From: Stictocephala bisonia | Taxonomy: Eukaryota > Arthropoda > Insecta > Hemiptera > Membracidae | NCBI GenBank assembly: GCA_035578905.1 | Contig: JAQJVL010000147.1 | Location: 724,906-788,905, forward strand | DNA: 64,000 nucleotides | Reading direction: 5' to 3' | Part shown: positions 36,866 to 47,960 of the stretch, piece after piece | Layout: each line of letters starts with the position of its first letter | Numbering within the stretch: position 1 is the first letter of the stretch | Notes under the pieces: generated by a model | The model's database searches: none | What the model was told of the DNA's origin: nothing | Seen by the model: only the letters and a program-made list of their open reading frames with translations | Translations under genes and position numbers: made by a program

Positions 36866-36924
36866 CTCACCCATACACGTACAATGGTAATAACCCACCC
36901 GCCCACCCATACACATACAGTGGT
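36866..36924 (-). repeat. C-rich minisatellite flank of the RT fragment
   Basis: CACCCATACACGTACAATGG and ACCCACCCGCCCACCC with ACACATACAGTGG, about one and a half units. Together with 36663-36731 it forms an inverted pair around the RT piece. Confidence 0.88.
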
Positions 36925-36949
36925 AAAAAAATCAAGACTATTGCATGTT

Positions 36950-37121
36950 GTGAAAGTCGGAGGCCAAGTGGTCTAAGGCGTCAGGACTTTTTATTAGAAA
37001 TGTACACCTTGTACTGTGTTGGTTCTCCCCTTACTCTCTCTGAATACGTTCCCCGCACAGACCAACAGTCAGATTAAGGCTGAAAAGGAGATAGTCCTCT
37101 CCTTTTACAAAAAAAGAAGAA
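36950..37121 (+). mobile_element. tRNA-derived SINE, family A, copy 2
   Basis: The best-preserved head of the family: GTCGGAGGCCAAGTGGTCTA then AGGCGTCAGGACTT, a clear Leu/Ser-type tRNA 5' half with an intact polymerase III A box (GGCCAAGTGG). The B-box region is deleted, and the sequence jumps to the shared tail CACCTTGTACTGTGTTGGTT...GAATACGTTCCCCGCACAG. It ends in an A-rich tail near 37110-37121. It starts only ~25 bp after a minisatellite unit. Confidence 0.85.
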
Positions 37122-37370
37122 GAATTTCATGGCCTAAATAATACAAAACCAAGAATAGCGTGGTGATGACTGTTGAACTTTTGAACCTCCCACGAACAAA
37201 CTATCACATACGACTCAAGGCGACCGTCTCTCCAACCCTTCGCAGAAACTTTCCAGATATTCTGCTAATATATAAAAAATCTTCAATATTAAATATACTA
37301 CATATGTGAAAAGAGGTATGTCTAATTCAATGTCTAACCTTTGTAATAACCACTTATAGATTGTTGCAAA

Positions 37371-37642
37371 CAGATAGAAAAATAACCAAAGGTCGCTTTC
37401 TTATGACATGACTACATCGAACACCTCAGGGTAGTTAAAAATAGATTACAAATAATGTACATCGTCACAAATCTATAGTAATAATTACCACTTTTATCCT
37501 CGACGATTTTGTAGGGATAATGATGGGACTAACAACGATGGCTCTACCATCCGCATGGCGAACTGGAGATCTAACTCTTCGACACCCAAAGTTTCTGCCT
37601 TAACACCCGTTAGGTGTAGCCTCTGTTTCTCACTTCTCTGTG
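37371..37642 (-). mobile_element. hAT-like non-autonomous element, copy 3 (reverse)
   Basis: Reading the minus strand: CACAGAGAAGTGAGAAACAG, then TTTGGGTGTCGAAGAGTTAG, and finally CATAAGAAAGCGACCTTTGG near the far end. Core and ends match the other copies in order. The far end (TATTTTTCTATCTG) is slightly worn. There is no convincing target duplication and no coding capacity. Confidence 0.75.
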
Positions 37643-37770
37643 ATACAAATCAACTAAAATCTGATTAAAGCATTTAAGTAACATTCGCGTGACGGGTATT
37701 GTCATGCCTGGTAACAAAGCTTCATTGAACAGATCGAATGTATAAAATAGTTTTAGGTCCTTTTGAACTT

Positions 37771-37799
37771 CCTAATTGTACACACAATGTACAATTAGG
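37771..37799. repeat. Perfect palindrome, 12-bp arms, 5-base loop
   Basis: CCTAATTGTACA, loop CACAA, TGTACAATTAGG. Short isolated hairpin; no terminator or mobile-element role is evident. Confidence 0.9.
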
Positions 37800-40769
37800 A
37801 TGTACATTACGGACTGGTGATTGGATGCGATCATCAGATTACACAATTTGACTGGAAAAATGGAAAAGATCCAGATTATGGCAAAAAAAAAAAAAAGGAA
37901 ATAGGTAGTATCTTATCTGTAAAAGGATAATCATTTTCTATGAAGTAATTTAGTTTAAAATTTATTTCTTGGTTAGGAACCAATCATGTTAGTTCATCAA
38001 AAAATGCGTAAAGAAAAGAATGCAGTACCAGTTGATTATCCGTCAATCTTGCAATTTTTTAATTTTTACCAATCTTTCTATCAGACTTTTTCTATCGGGT
38101 TTAAGCTTCCAATTCACTAACTTTTCGTTATTTACTTTGAATTTTCATCTTTTGAATATTCTAAAATGTTTTTTTGAAAAACTTGCCTAGTCCATATATA
38201 GAGGTGATATTGGACCATTTTCTCAGTCCTTTAAATCAGAAAGTGTAATACATTTGTTTTAAATATTTTTTTTACAAAAAAATTACTCACCCTGATAAGT
38301 CTGTGCTTAGTCGCATAATTTTGGACTATGTTTACTCACTGTTATATTTATTATTAGTGAAAATTCACGGTAATTTTATCATCCATCATGAAATATTATC
38401 ACTAACAAAAATAATGTTTTGAGACTTTGAATTTTTTTTATTTTTTTATTTTTTTTCAAATCAAGGTTAGTGGCGTTTTAATTGCTTGGAAAACACTTAT
38501 TTGGTTATCTGACCTTAAATTAGGGTATAGCAATAAGGTGGAGAATGTTTCAATTCTGTAATCTAGTAAGATATAACTAACAGATTTTGGTTGGAATTAA
38601 AGTTTACCTCTTATATTGAATAGAAAACGGACTGTATTGATTACATGTGTGTATAAGTCAGATTTATTTTAATCTCAAAGAAATAATATTTCTTTACAAA
38701 CGATCACAGTTGACTCATAAGAAATTAGTCATTTTAGCCTGCTTATTAAAGTCAGGGAGTTAATTAAAGGGCAACAAAAATTACAAATTAAAGAAAATTA
38801 TATAAAATTACCAATTATCGATTCAGTATAAGATAGTTCAAGATTTTTGTATAGCGATAGATTAAAAAAAGTATAGAATAGTAATAATAGGGGCACACTT
38901 TAATTGTTGGGATTACAGCTTTAATTTAGATAACTAATTAGTGGAATATGTTCTTTACTAGATCAAAATTGATTCGGAAAACACTAGAGATACAGAACTA
39001 ATTGTCAAAATTAAGAGTTAGAATCCTGCGCTTTGCATTAAGAAAATTAACTTCAACCTCTTAACCAACCTTAATTACCTAGAAATATATTCAAGAGCAT
39101 CCATCTCTAATTAGAGTTTTAAATAAATTAGTTTTTTTACAGCTTAGTTACTTGTGGATACATTTATAGACTAAATTTCATTCAGAATGTTTTAATTAGA
39201 CAAAAATTAATTCTTTCCATCGAGTGATATATTAAATGTGAATAGGACAATTTTTCTTTAGACTGAGGTAAAAATAATAAAAATTCAATTTGTTATCATA
39301 AGATAAATTTGGTAATTACGCTGTTTGACAATACATGTCTTTAGTAAAGCAGTTCTTTAAACAAGTTGAAAAGAGTGTTAGGAGTTCTAATATTTGCCAC
39401 TAACAGTAGCTGTTTAAAATAGGCCTACATTATATATGCCGGAGTAACTGCATGGAGTACAAAGAGAAGCTAAAATAGGTCGAAATAGGCAACTGATTCA
39501 ATGTTGAATAAAGAGTAGTATATTATAGCTGTATAATAAAACTGTCAGGTTTGTTTTTAGCTTATAGTAATTAATAAATATTTTATACGTTCTAATTTAC
39601 ATTCTAATTAAAAAAATATTTATAATTCAAAATCAGAACAATTGCCCGCATTCAAGGTACAAGTTTGACATTTTTTAATCCGTCAATTAAAAGTCTCGTC
39701 TTATTTTTTTAATCATTTCTGTCTAAAGACTATATGGATAAGACAAACTTCTTCCAAAAAACAATTTCATATTTCAATCTATTATGGTAGGAAAAGTAGA
39801 AATATGGAAATAAATTCAAGAACGACAATACATAAAGTGATGAAACTTGTTTGAATTACTAATAAAATGTTTGACAAATGCAGCTATCAATATTTGCATA
39901 AAAAATAGACCCGTGGAACCCTGTAGTGGTGGCTTGGTAACTAGATTGGCAAAATCACAGCTGAACTGTCAAGCCAATGTGTGAATTCTGCAATTTTCTG
40001 TGTACTGAGTCTGGAATTCCCTCTAAGAATTAGTTTGTTTAATACTAAACACAGATGTTTAGATATAATAAACTCCCTGGAAATACTAACCATGTAAGTA
40101 CTAATTCTGAATATAAACGAGTTTGTTTCAGGACCTTCTTTAAAAAGCTGAAGAAACTTGCTTTCCTATGCCTCCTATACGATTGTTTATTAAAATCGAT
40201 AGAAGTCCTCTAACAAGCGAAAGATGCGCATTGAGATGCGTTGAAGATCATAAGTTGCCCGCGCTTGTTGTGGGGGCTCTAACATTCCTACTGAAGCTCG
40301 GTCTGAGATACCGTCGCAGTGACAAACTTCAGATTTTACTCCTTCCGATTGCATCTACAACACTGCAGCTACGTCTGCTCGCACACTTGCATTAGGACGC
40401 TTGCTGTATTAATCAGTGTCAAGCATGGGTGGCAGTGTTGTTTATGGTCCTGAAGTGACGTTTTATCCTTAATTACTAGAAAAATCATGATTATGAGGTT
40501 ACTAGAAATATTTGGAAAAACGAGCTGCAGTGATATGTGACGGAAACTAGTAAAGCATGGTACCCATTTATTTATAAAAGAATGGTAATATGCTTTTTAT
40601 AATAAAATATATAGTACAACAACCAATTTTTAATAGTTAAATCAAAATATTGAATAAGTTATATGTCTATAAATAACTGTTCATTTCTTGCCTATACCTG
40701 TTAGCATTTTGAAGGTGGTACAGTGTCTAGTACAGTCAATTATAGTTTGTATATGACATAGTCTATATG
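37800..40769. other. AT-rich sequence with one unrecognised 75-codon frame
   Basis: Long AT-rich stretch with poly-A or poly-T runs near 37883 and 38435. A GC-richer patch at about 40110-40400 contains a 75-codon plus frame (40168-40395). It is preceded by TGTTTCAG at 40125-40132, which looks like a splice acceptor. The peptide (HKLPALVVGALTFLLKLGL) is not recognised; an exon is possible but unproven. Confidence 0.35.
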
Positions 40770-40811
40770 CCTTAAAAAATTACCTTAACACATTGTGTTA
40801 ATTTTTTAAGG
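40770..40811. repeat. Palindrome with 13-bp arms
   Basis: CCTTAAAAAATTA and its complement TAATTTTTTAAGG enclose 16 bases that themselves contain TTAACACA and TTGTGTTAA, allowing an alternative fold. Confidence 0.88.
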
Positions 40812-41234
40812 TATTTTATCCTTATATATTTATATATCCTTATATATACTCTCCATTAAATACATTGTTTTTAGATCACTAACGCCTGGAAATTATTTGA
40901 ATTATACAGCTGTACAACATTTTTTCTAAATTTAAAGTGTCTCCAAAAATGAATAATCATTCGCAAACATTTTTTTGTACAACATATTAAAATAAATGTA
41001 CGTAATCCATTACAATCAGAAGTCATAAAACTACTTCCAATCAAATGCCAAACTCGTTTGTCATCACTAAACAAAATTAAAATTATAAACTGTCACAACT
41101 TTTTTAACAATAAATTTTATATTGTTCTCTCCTCCATGATTTTTTAATTAAAGTAAAACCGTCTGAATAATTTATGTTTGTTTGGCTGAATTTTGATATG
41201 TTTCCCTACAAAAGCGCAGCTTGTGTCACGTCAT

Positions 41235-41880
41235 CTTACGTACACATGGACAAGTGACTTACGAAGTCTCTTCCAAGGGCCGTCAGTCCTAGACCTCAAA
41301 AACGTGTATCTTACGTACACATGGACAAGTGACTTACGAAGTCTCTTCCAAGAGCCGTCAGTCCTAGACCTCCAAAACGTGTATCTTACGTACACATGGA
41401 CAAGTGACTTACGAAGTCTCTTCCAAGGGCCGTCAGTCCTAGACCTCCAAAACGTGTATCTTACGTACACATGGACAAGTGACTTACGAAAACTCCTAAG
41501 GGCCGTCAGTCACAGACTTCCAAAACGTGTATCTTACGTACACATGGACAAGTGACTTATGAAAACTCCTAAGAGCCGTCAGTCACAGACTTCCAAAACG
41601 TGTATCTTACGTACACATGGGTAAAAGACTTATGAAGACTCCTGAGGGCCGTCATTCCTAGAACTCCAAAAGGTGTATCTTACGTACACATGGACAAGTG
41701 ACTTACGAAGACTCTTCCAGGGGCCGTCAGTCCCAGACTTCCAAAACGTGTATCTTACGTACACATGGACAAGTGAGTTATGAAGACTCCTGAGGGCCGT
41801 CAGTCCCAGACTTTCAAAACGTGCATCTTACGTACAAATGGACAAGTGACTTACGAAGACTCTTTCAAGGGCTGTCAGAT
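41235..41880 (+). repeat. 73/75-bp tandem repeat, about nine copies
   Basis: Units begin with CTTACGTACACATGGACAAG at 41235, 41310, 41385, 41460, 41533, 41606, 41679, 41754 and 41827. Units of 75 bp carry CTCTTCCAAGGGCC and those of 73 bp carry CTCCTAAGGGCC or CTCCTGAGGGCC. Each contains the palindrome TACGTA. The first four 75-bp units keep a frame open (120 codons, plus), which ends once 73-bp units appear, so it is an artefact. Confidence 0.95.
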
Positions 41881-42509
41881 ATAGCATTGGAGGAGTTTGA
41901 TATTGAATTCATTAGCTGCAAATATTATAAAGGAGCTAGACAAGGGTCTAGTCTTGTCACGCATGTATAGAATAAAGTGTATTGATTGTATAGAATAATA
42001 ACAAGTTTGATTGAAAACGGTACTTGTTTTGCTGTGTTGGAAATACAAAATAAGAGTTAGTGACATACAGGAATTGAAACTAGGTTTGTTTCATATGGCA
42101 TAGTGTAATAAATTCAAAATGCACTATATTGTTAGCAAAGAATAATTCAAGCTCTTATAATATTTATTTGGATCAAAAAATCAATACGAATGATATATTA
42201 CTTCTTGTAATATTTTTAAAATGTTTTAACTTGTGAAAATAAATCAGTACTTTCCTACTGTTTATGCCTAATGTAAACAAGTAATTATTTTTCCAATTTG
42301 AAAATATTTTGTCCCTTATATTCTCCAAAACTCAAATTTCTACTCAGCAATAGAGTGTTGTTTTACATATCATAAATGATCACATTATAAAGCTTCACTG
42401 TTTTGAAAATGTATATAACTAACTATGAAATAAAAGAAAAACTATTGCTGCTAACTGAAAATTCGACATTTCTCTGCTATTTCTTCTTTGAGTCTTTATT
42501 GGAAATTGC

Positions 42510-43050
42510 AAATAATTTAAGAAATTCTCAAATATTTCAATAAAATGCTTTATTATGTGAGGCCTTTCGCCTACAATGTAGACATCGTCAGACATCAAAA
42601 CAAAATTATAATTTTAAAACATTTGTTTACTAAATATAATAATGTAAATATTTAAAACATATGGTTAGATTAAAAAAATAATTCAATTTGAAGTTTTAAA
42701 ACAAGTTAACAAAAATCAATTGTTAGATGCATCAGAAACATTCTACATGAACAAATTTAATACACTAATTGTAAATAATGAACCTCTTCCCATTCAACAT
42801 TCTCCGTTTATATAGTATAATCTAACTTAAAATTACTATAGGCTACATTCATATTTATATAAAAACACTTTAAATTTTATTATTTTTTTAATCTAACCAT
42901 ATGTTTTAAATATTTACATTATTATATTTTACAAAAAAATTTTTTTAATTAGAATTTTGTGTTGATGTCTGACGATGCATACATTGTAGGGGAAAGGCCC
43001 CACATAATAAAGCATTTTATTGGAATATTTGAGAATTTCTTAAATTATTT
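42510..43050. mobile_element. 541-bp foldback element with ~180-bp arms and outward hammerhead-like motifs
   Basis: The left arm (42510-42690) and right arm (42872-43050) are complements with only scattered differences. Both start AAATAATTTAAGAAATTCTC from the outside. Inside each arm is CTGACGATG, a GTCTAC/GTAGGC-type stem, then GAAAGGCC: minus strand at 42563-42591, plus strand at 42969-42996. CTGACGA fits the hammerhead CUGANGA box because the fifth position is free. It is followed by CACATAATAAAGCATTTTAT toward the element end. No protein-coding capacity. Penelope-like elements can carry inverted terminal repeats with hammerhead motifs, so a deleted Penelope-type element is a reasonable reading. 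Confidence 0.82.
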
Positions 43051-43138
43051 CTCTGCTAGTTAAAATATTTCATTACAGATACAAGAACCATTTCCAAGTA
43101 ATTAACAGGACATTACAGACGAGTCCATGCATCAAAGC

Positions 43139-43970
43139 ACACAATGTATTTGACAATCCACACAGCTTTGTGGCTGGTAATGCTACCCCAGCTGTGGAGC
43201 GTCTACACGTGTTCTTTGTGTACATCTAAGCACACAATGTGTTTGACAATCTACACAGCTTTGTGGCTGGTAATGCTACCCCAGCTGTGGAGCGTCTACA
43301 CGTGTTCTTTGTGAACATCAGAGCACACATTACGTTTGACAATCTACACAGCTTTGTGGCTGGTAATGCTACCCCAGCTGTGGAGAGTCTACACGTGTTC
43401 TTTGTGTATATCAGAGCACACAATATGTTTGACAATCTACACAGCTTTGTGGCTGGTAATGCTACCCCAGCTGTGGAGAGTCTACACGTGTTCTTTGTGT
43501 ACATCTAAGCACACAATGTGTTTGACAATCTACACAGCTTTGTGGCTGGTAATGCTACCCCAGCTGTGGAGCGTCTACACGTGTTCTTTGTGTATATCAG
43601 AGCACACAATATGTTTGACAATCTACACAGCTTTGTGGCTGGTAATGCTACCTCAGCTGTGGAGCGTCTACACGTGTTCTTTGTGTATATCAGAGCACAC
43701 AATATGTTTGACAATCTACACAGCTTTGTGGCTGGTAATGCTACCCCAGCTGTGGAGAGTCTACACGTGTTCTTTGTGTACATCTAAGCACACAATGTGT
43801 TTGACAATCCACACAGCTTTGTGGCTGGTAATGCTACCCCAGATGTGGAGCGTCTACACGTGTTCTTTGTGTATATCATAGCACACAATATGTTTGACAA
43901 TCTACACAGCTTTGTGGCTGGTAATTCTACCCGATCTGTGGAGCACCTATTCGTGTTCTTTGCGAGTATC
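43139..43970 (+). repeat. 93-bp tandem repeat, nine copies, in a 279-bp trimer
   Basis: Units contain TTTGACAATCTACACAGCTT, TGTGGCTGGTAATGCTACCC and CTACACGTGTTCTTTGTG. They differ at the unit end (TACATCTAAG or TATATCAGAG). The TACATCTAAG form recurs every third unit, giving a 279-bp higher-order unit. Frames of 69-181 codons on both strands, repeated 279 bp apart, follow from 93 being a multiple of three. Confidence 0.96.
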
Positions 43971-44325
43971 ATAAGGAGCTCAACAGTTATCAAGTTAAAA
44001 TGTACTAGATTAAAAATGTTTTCTACTTAATATTTTACTTTATTTATCATATATGTCTTGCAAAAATAACGGCATTTTGTTTAATATAAAGTAAAATTTG
44101 TTATAGCAATTATGTTGTTACTGAGTGAGTCCTCTTGGTCTGAGGAAAACATAGATAACCAAATCTATTACAAAAATATATGTACATTCAATAATTGTGT
44201 TGTATCAAACTTAAGATTTTCACATCCACTTGTTTGTAATTGATTATAATTCACAACACACTTGTTAAGGAACTAATTTTAAATTAATTTATAATGAAAG
44301 TTTATAGTAGTAGTATTTAGGTAAG

Positions 44326-44512
44326 CCAGGACAGTTCTTTGAGTCCTTAGTTAGAGATAGCACAAATTCGGATCCTAACCAGGACTTAAAGTTTTCATCA
44401 GTAATATTCACCTTGTACTATACTTGTTCTCTCCCTTAGACTGACTGAATAAGTTTCCCATACAGATTTATAGCCCATGAGAAATGAGCAGAGCAAAGTT
44501 AAGAAGAAGGTC
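44326..44512 (+). mobile_element. tRNA-derived SINE, family A, copy 3
   Basis: B box AATTCGGATCC at about 44366-44376 followed by TTCACCTTGTACTATACTTG, TTCTCTCCCTTAGACTG and TGAATAAGTTTCCCATACAG, in the same order as the other copies. The A-box half is too diverged to recognise. Ends near AAGAAGAAGG. Confidence 0.75.
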
Positions 44513-45089
44513 TGTATGTATATGTAGGAGTATTTATACATATACTGTTTACTGGTCCAAACTGTTTTGAAGAAACAGTTTGTACATTTTATTTTATCTT
44601 AATATAATATTTGATAAACTTTGTAAATGCACATTTTTTGTGAAAATGTTTCATTTCAAAGTTATTCTATTTCTTTTGATTCGTTTCCAAAACAACCTAC
44701 AGCACCCTTGACACATGTCAGGTTGCGTCTGTGGGGGCTCTAGCAGCAACCACTCCTCCAGTGGTGGCTGAGGGTTCATGGGGCAATCATGGCGAGGCCA
44801 CAGCTGGAACAACAAGGACCAGACAGTTTACCCCCCAAGAGAACTACTTTGACGCTGGTTGTCTGTAAAATTGACATCTGAACTAACTGAGCTGTGATGA
44901 GGCGTTTTTCGGAGTTATTCAAACAAGAAAAGGTTTACCATGCAGTCAATGTGGTTGAGTTGAAAATCCGTTTGAATACATCTACTGTTGGAACGTGCAA
45001 ATGACAGTTGAAACCCCTTGATCTGTGGGTGTAAGCACAGATAAAAAGATACAGAGATCGCTTACTTATTATCTCATTGGCACTTGTAA
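44513..45089. other. Unassigned; possible upstream part of the following LINE
   Basis: From about 44690 the sequence is GC-richer. If the LINE at 45090 was longer, its polymerase region should lie here, but no RT motif is visible, so I think the element is 5'-truncated. Confidence 0.3.
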
Positions 45090-45521
45090 GTACATTTCAA
45101 CTTTTGTACATCTTATTGTATGTGTAGTAATAATTACTACGTTAATCTTAAGGATTTTGTGGGAATAAGGGATGGACTGACAAGGTGCTGGCCATGTAAT
45201 AGCATGACGTTACGCTGCCCGAATCTCAAACTCACTGCCATGAATCGAAATGTCATCAGGTTGGTGATTGCGTATATTACTGGACACGGCCACTTCAGGA
45301 AACACTTGGCAAAAACTGGTATCTACGGAGAAAACACCAGTTGCCGGCTTTGTGGTGAGTCTCTTGAGTCTGCCGAACACCTATTAACTGAGTGCAAAGC
45401 TCTGAAGCTTTGGGGAAGCAGAATATTCAGAGGCGAGCTCTCAGGAGAAAGAATAGTAGCTAATCTGGGGGAAAAGATTTTAGAGCTAGTCATACCGCTA
45501 GGAATAGGTTTCCCGTTCTAG
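45090..45521 (+). pseudogene. C-terminal end of a non-LTR retrotransposon polyprotein (RNase H border and CCHC knuckle)
   Basis: The frame is open from 45090 to the TAG at 45519-45521, with a first Met at 45120 (134 codons). It shows RLVIAYITGHGHFRKHLAKT, the typical LTGHG.F..HL block after the RNase H domain of R1/I/LOA-type elements. It then has CRLCGESLESAEHLLTEC, a C-x2-C-x8-H-x4-C zinc knuckle. The last ~40 residues are the usual variable tail. It has no stop codons, so it may be younger than the other LINE pieces, but catalytic domains are absent and it cannot be functional alone. The element was probably 5'-truncated on insertion. Confidence 0.85.
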
Positions 45522-45584
45522 TAGGAGCACAATAAACCTAAGGTTGAAGTGCAATCTAGGAATGGCCTCAGAGCTCTCCTCCCT

Positions 45585-45598
45585 CCCCCCCCCCCCCC
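45585..45598 (+). repeat. 14-base C homopolymer
   Basis: Uninterrupted C run about 65 bp downstream of the LINE stop codon, in an otherwise AT-rich window. Confidence 0.9.
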
Positions 45599-45677
45599 AC
45601 TGAATACTATTTAACTTACCTAATATAATCTTGACACATCCCAGAGGCATTGCTGAGATGCTGAGGACTCAGGTAAG

Positions 45678-45878
45678 CCACAGAGTAGAATGAAACAGAG
45701 GTCGCATCCAATAATGTGCTAAATCTGTATTGAGTAGTTATTTCTTCAGTTTGCCATGTCAGCAGCTTTTCAGTCCCTCCTTTTGTATCCGTAATTCCGT
45801 AAGGAAAACCGTAATAATTATGCTAAACGTAGATGTATAAAGATGCCATAAGAAAGCGACCTGTGTTTCTCTATCAGT
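45678..45878 (+). mobile_element. hAT-like non-autonomous element, copy 4
   Basis: The left end CCACAGAGTAGAATGAAACA with GAGGTCGCATCC matches the complement of the right end AAGCGACCTGTGTTTCTCTA. The core has TTGAGTAGTTATTTCTTCAG and CAGTCCCTCC as in the other copies. Flanks CAGGTAAG and TAGGTATA agree at five of eight positions, a possible worn target duplication. No coding capacity. Confidence 0.78.
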
Positions 45879-46499
45879 AGGTATATAAACCTACTGAGTC
45901 AGGTTCGTAATTTTATGGAATACTTGAAAAAATAAGCAGTGACAGAAATCTTATTTACTATATTATACATAATTTTTATTTTAAAATAATTTTGTTATTT
46001 ATAATTTTGTATTATTGTAGTTTTTTACTTCTCAACTGTCTTTTGTTATTATTATTTACGAATTAAACACTTTCTACTGAAACAGAATTTAGTACTAACA
46101 AATAACCTCAAATAACATTGAACAAAACAAGTTTCATTGAACATATTTCTATTTACAGGTGTAAATTCTGAAAATGTTTAGTATTTAACACCGCTGATGT
46201 TATTTTTTTCTCAGTAAATTGTTTTTCCATTCGTAGTTGTTCTTGGTTTTATTTTAATTCACTCTTTTATCTCTGCATTTTTCGTTTTTTTTTTTTTCAT
46301 ACGACTATTACTAATTTCACTTGACTATTTTGTTAGTTTTTTATTAACTTTATGATTTATACATTTTCCTCTTTATTTGTTTACACTTGTTTAGCATTAA
46401 AGTTGAACTATAATTTTCTCCAGGTTAATAATCGTAATATTTCAATAGAGGTTTAAATAAATAAAAGAAAATACGGTAATGCACCCACAGTCAACCCTA

Positions 46500-46930
46500 A
46501 TCCGTCAATAAGGTCTGCGCTTATGAGCTCGTCAACAAGCAACAGTTGATAATAGTGTTTGAGTTGAAACAGCTGTTTAATTCCTCTAGAACGGAAGTGA
46601 ACAATAAACTAACCCGCTGTTGTGGTGGTGGCGGCAGAGATAATGAAGCCGTTACGTTACCTTGTTTCCCGCGGTTGCCACTAGGTGCTCTGCCGTCAAT
46701 TGGCAACACCGCAATGTGAATATGATAATAATTGGGCTCCGGCTCAGGCGGTATAAATTAACAGACTTGTTATGCATATTGACAGCTCGTTTGTCGACTG
46801 CCGAAAAACAAACAGAACGGCTGAGGTGCACGCACGGGGTTGAGAACGGAGGGACTGGTTTTAGAATATGCTTGATCAGTGTTGCGCAAAAAATCGCCCT
46901 GACGTCTCTCTTAACGTGACCGGTATCCCG
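46500..46930. promoter_or_regulatory. Candidate promoter or enhancer island
   Basis: A distinctly GC-richer, non-repetitive 430-bp island. It contains a TATA-like GGTATAAATTAA at 46750-46761 preceded by GGCTCCGGCTCAGGC. It also has GAACAATAA (Sox type), AAACAGCTG (E-box) and repeated GGCGGCAG/GGTGGTGGCGG sequence. An 85-codon plus frame (46662-46919) covers part of it but matches nothing known. A promoter reading would predict a transcript starting near 46785-46800 on the plus strand; I cannot test that here. Confidence 0.27.
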
Positions 46931-47960
46931 TTGGTCATCTTTTTAATTATATATTCACATTCTGTTTGATGTAAACGCTTAAGGAGACTTGTAGACAAAC
47001 TAGTATATAAATTCATTAAAACTGCAATGAAGACTCTATTACATCCTTAAGGAAGGTCTATACCGTATATGGTTCTAGTGGACTAAGAGCAATTTATGGT
47101 ATCATATATTTATTAAATTTTAAATACTTAAGATGAAGAATTGAAAAAGTAAAGTATTTATGAAATGTCCTAAGTTTCAATAAAATTATTCACATATCAG
47201 GCCTATTAAACTATTACTAAAATCATAATATATGCCTATGTCTTGTAAAGGAAATATTAACAATCTCTTAAACCAATAAAGTTTTCGCACATACTATCAT
47301 TATTCGGTATGTACCAGAGAATATATATATATCAGTTAACTGAAAAATTATATACTTCAGGTAACCAACTTCTTTTGGTCACTTACCTGAAGCAATGGAT
47401 TTTACTATTTTCTACCGTGGCCGTTTCCCAAGCTGACAAACCGCCGCTAGCAAGTAGAGTACCTTGCTACTTGTTCGTCCGCGGGCTAAAACATGCATTT
47501 TATTTTAACTGCGCGGTTCGTGCTCTTCATTATAATGAGTTAAAGCGAACATTCGGTAACTATTAAAGGTCCAATATAATGGACCACAAGTATATACTAT
47601 CAGTTTTTCTAAATTTTAAACCGTCATTTTAAAGATTCATACGGTTTAACTTGTAAAACATCTATACAAATACTCATTTTTAAACAAAAATCAACTTATG
47701 ACTACTAGAATTCACATGTCAAATTACTCATCAAGAGTTACGGTTCAATCATTGTTATGAACCGAATCTCTTAAATAGGCAGCCATATTTTTGACGTTTT
47801 TCGTGGAGTTAAACGGTCCCTTAACGGATTGCTAACTGTAAGTTGAATTAAAGTATTGTTTTTATCCTTATTTAACCTTTTTTAGATGTCATAGTGCATT
47901 CTAAATTGACATAAAGATATATGTGTATCCATAAACACCTTTATAAAAGGTTATACTATT
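46931..47960. other. AT-rich sequence, nothing assigned
   Basis: A slightly GC-richer segment near 47410-47530 has an 85-codon plus frame (47309-47566) of unrecognised sequence. No repeats seen. Confidence 0.4.

Noticed and set aside
36662..36916. 84-codon intact gene on the minus strand
   Set aside because: The frame joins minisatellite sequence to a reverse transcriptase fragment and back to minisatellite; its catalytic box is mutated.
41193..41555. 120-codon frame with repeated YTWTSDLRSLFQ
   Set aside because: Lies in the 75-bp array and collapses as soon as 73-bp units occur.
43226..43993. Frames of 69-181 codons in the 93-bp array
   Set aside because: Same coding-like artefact; identical frames recur every 279 bp.
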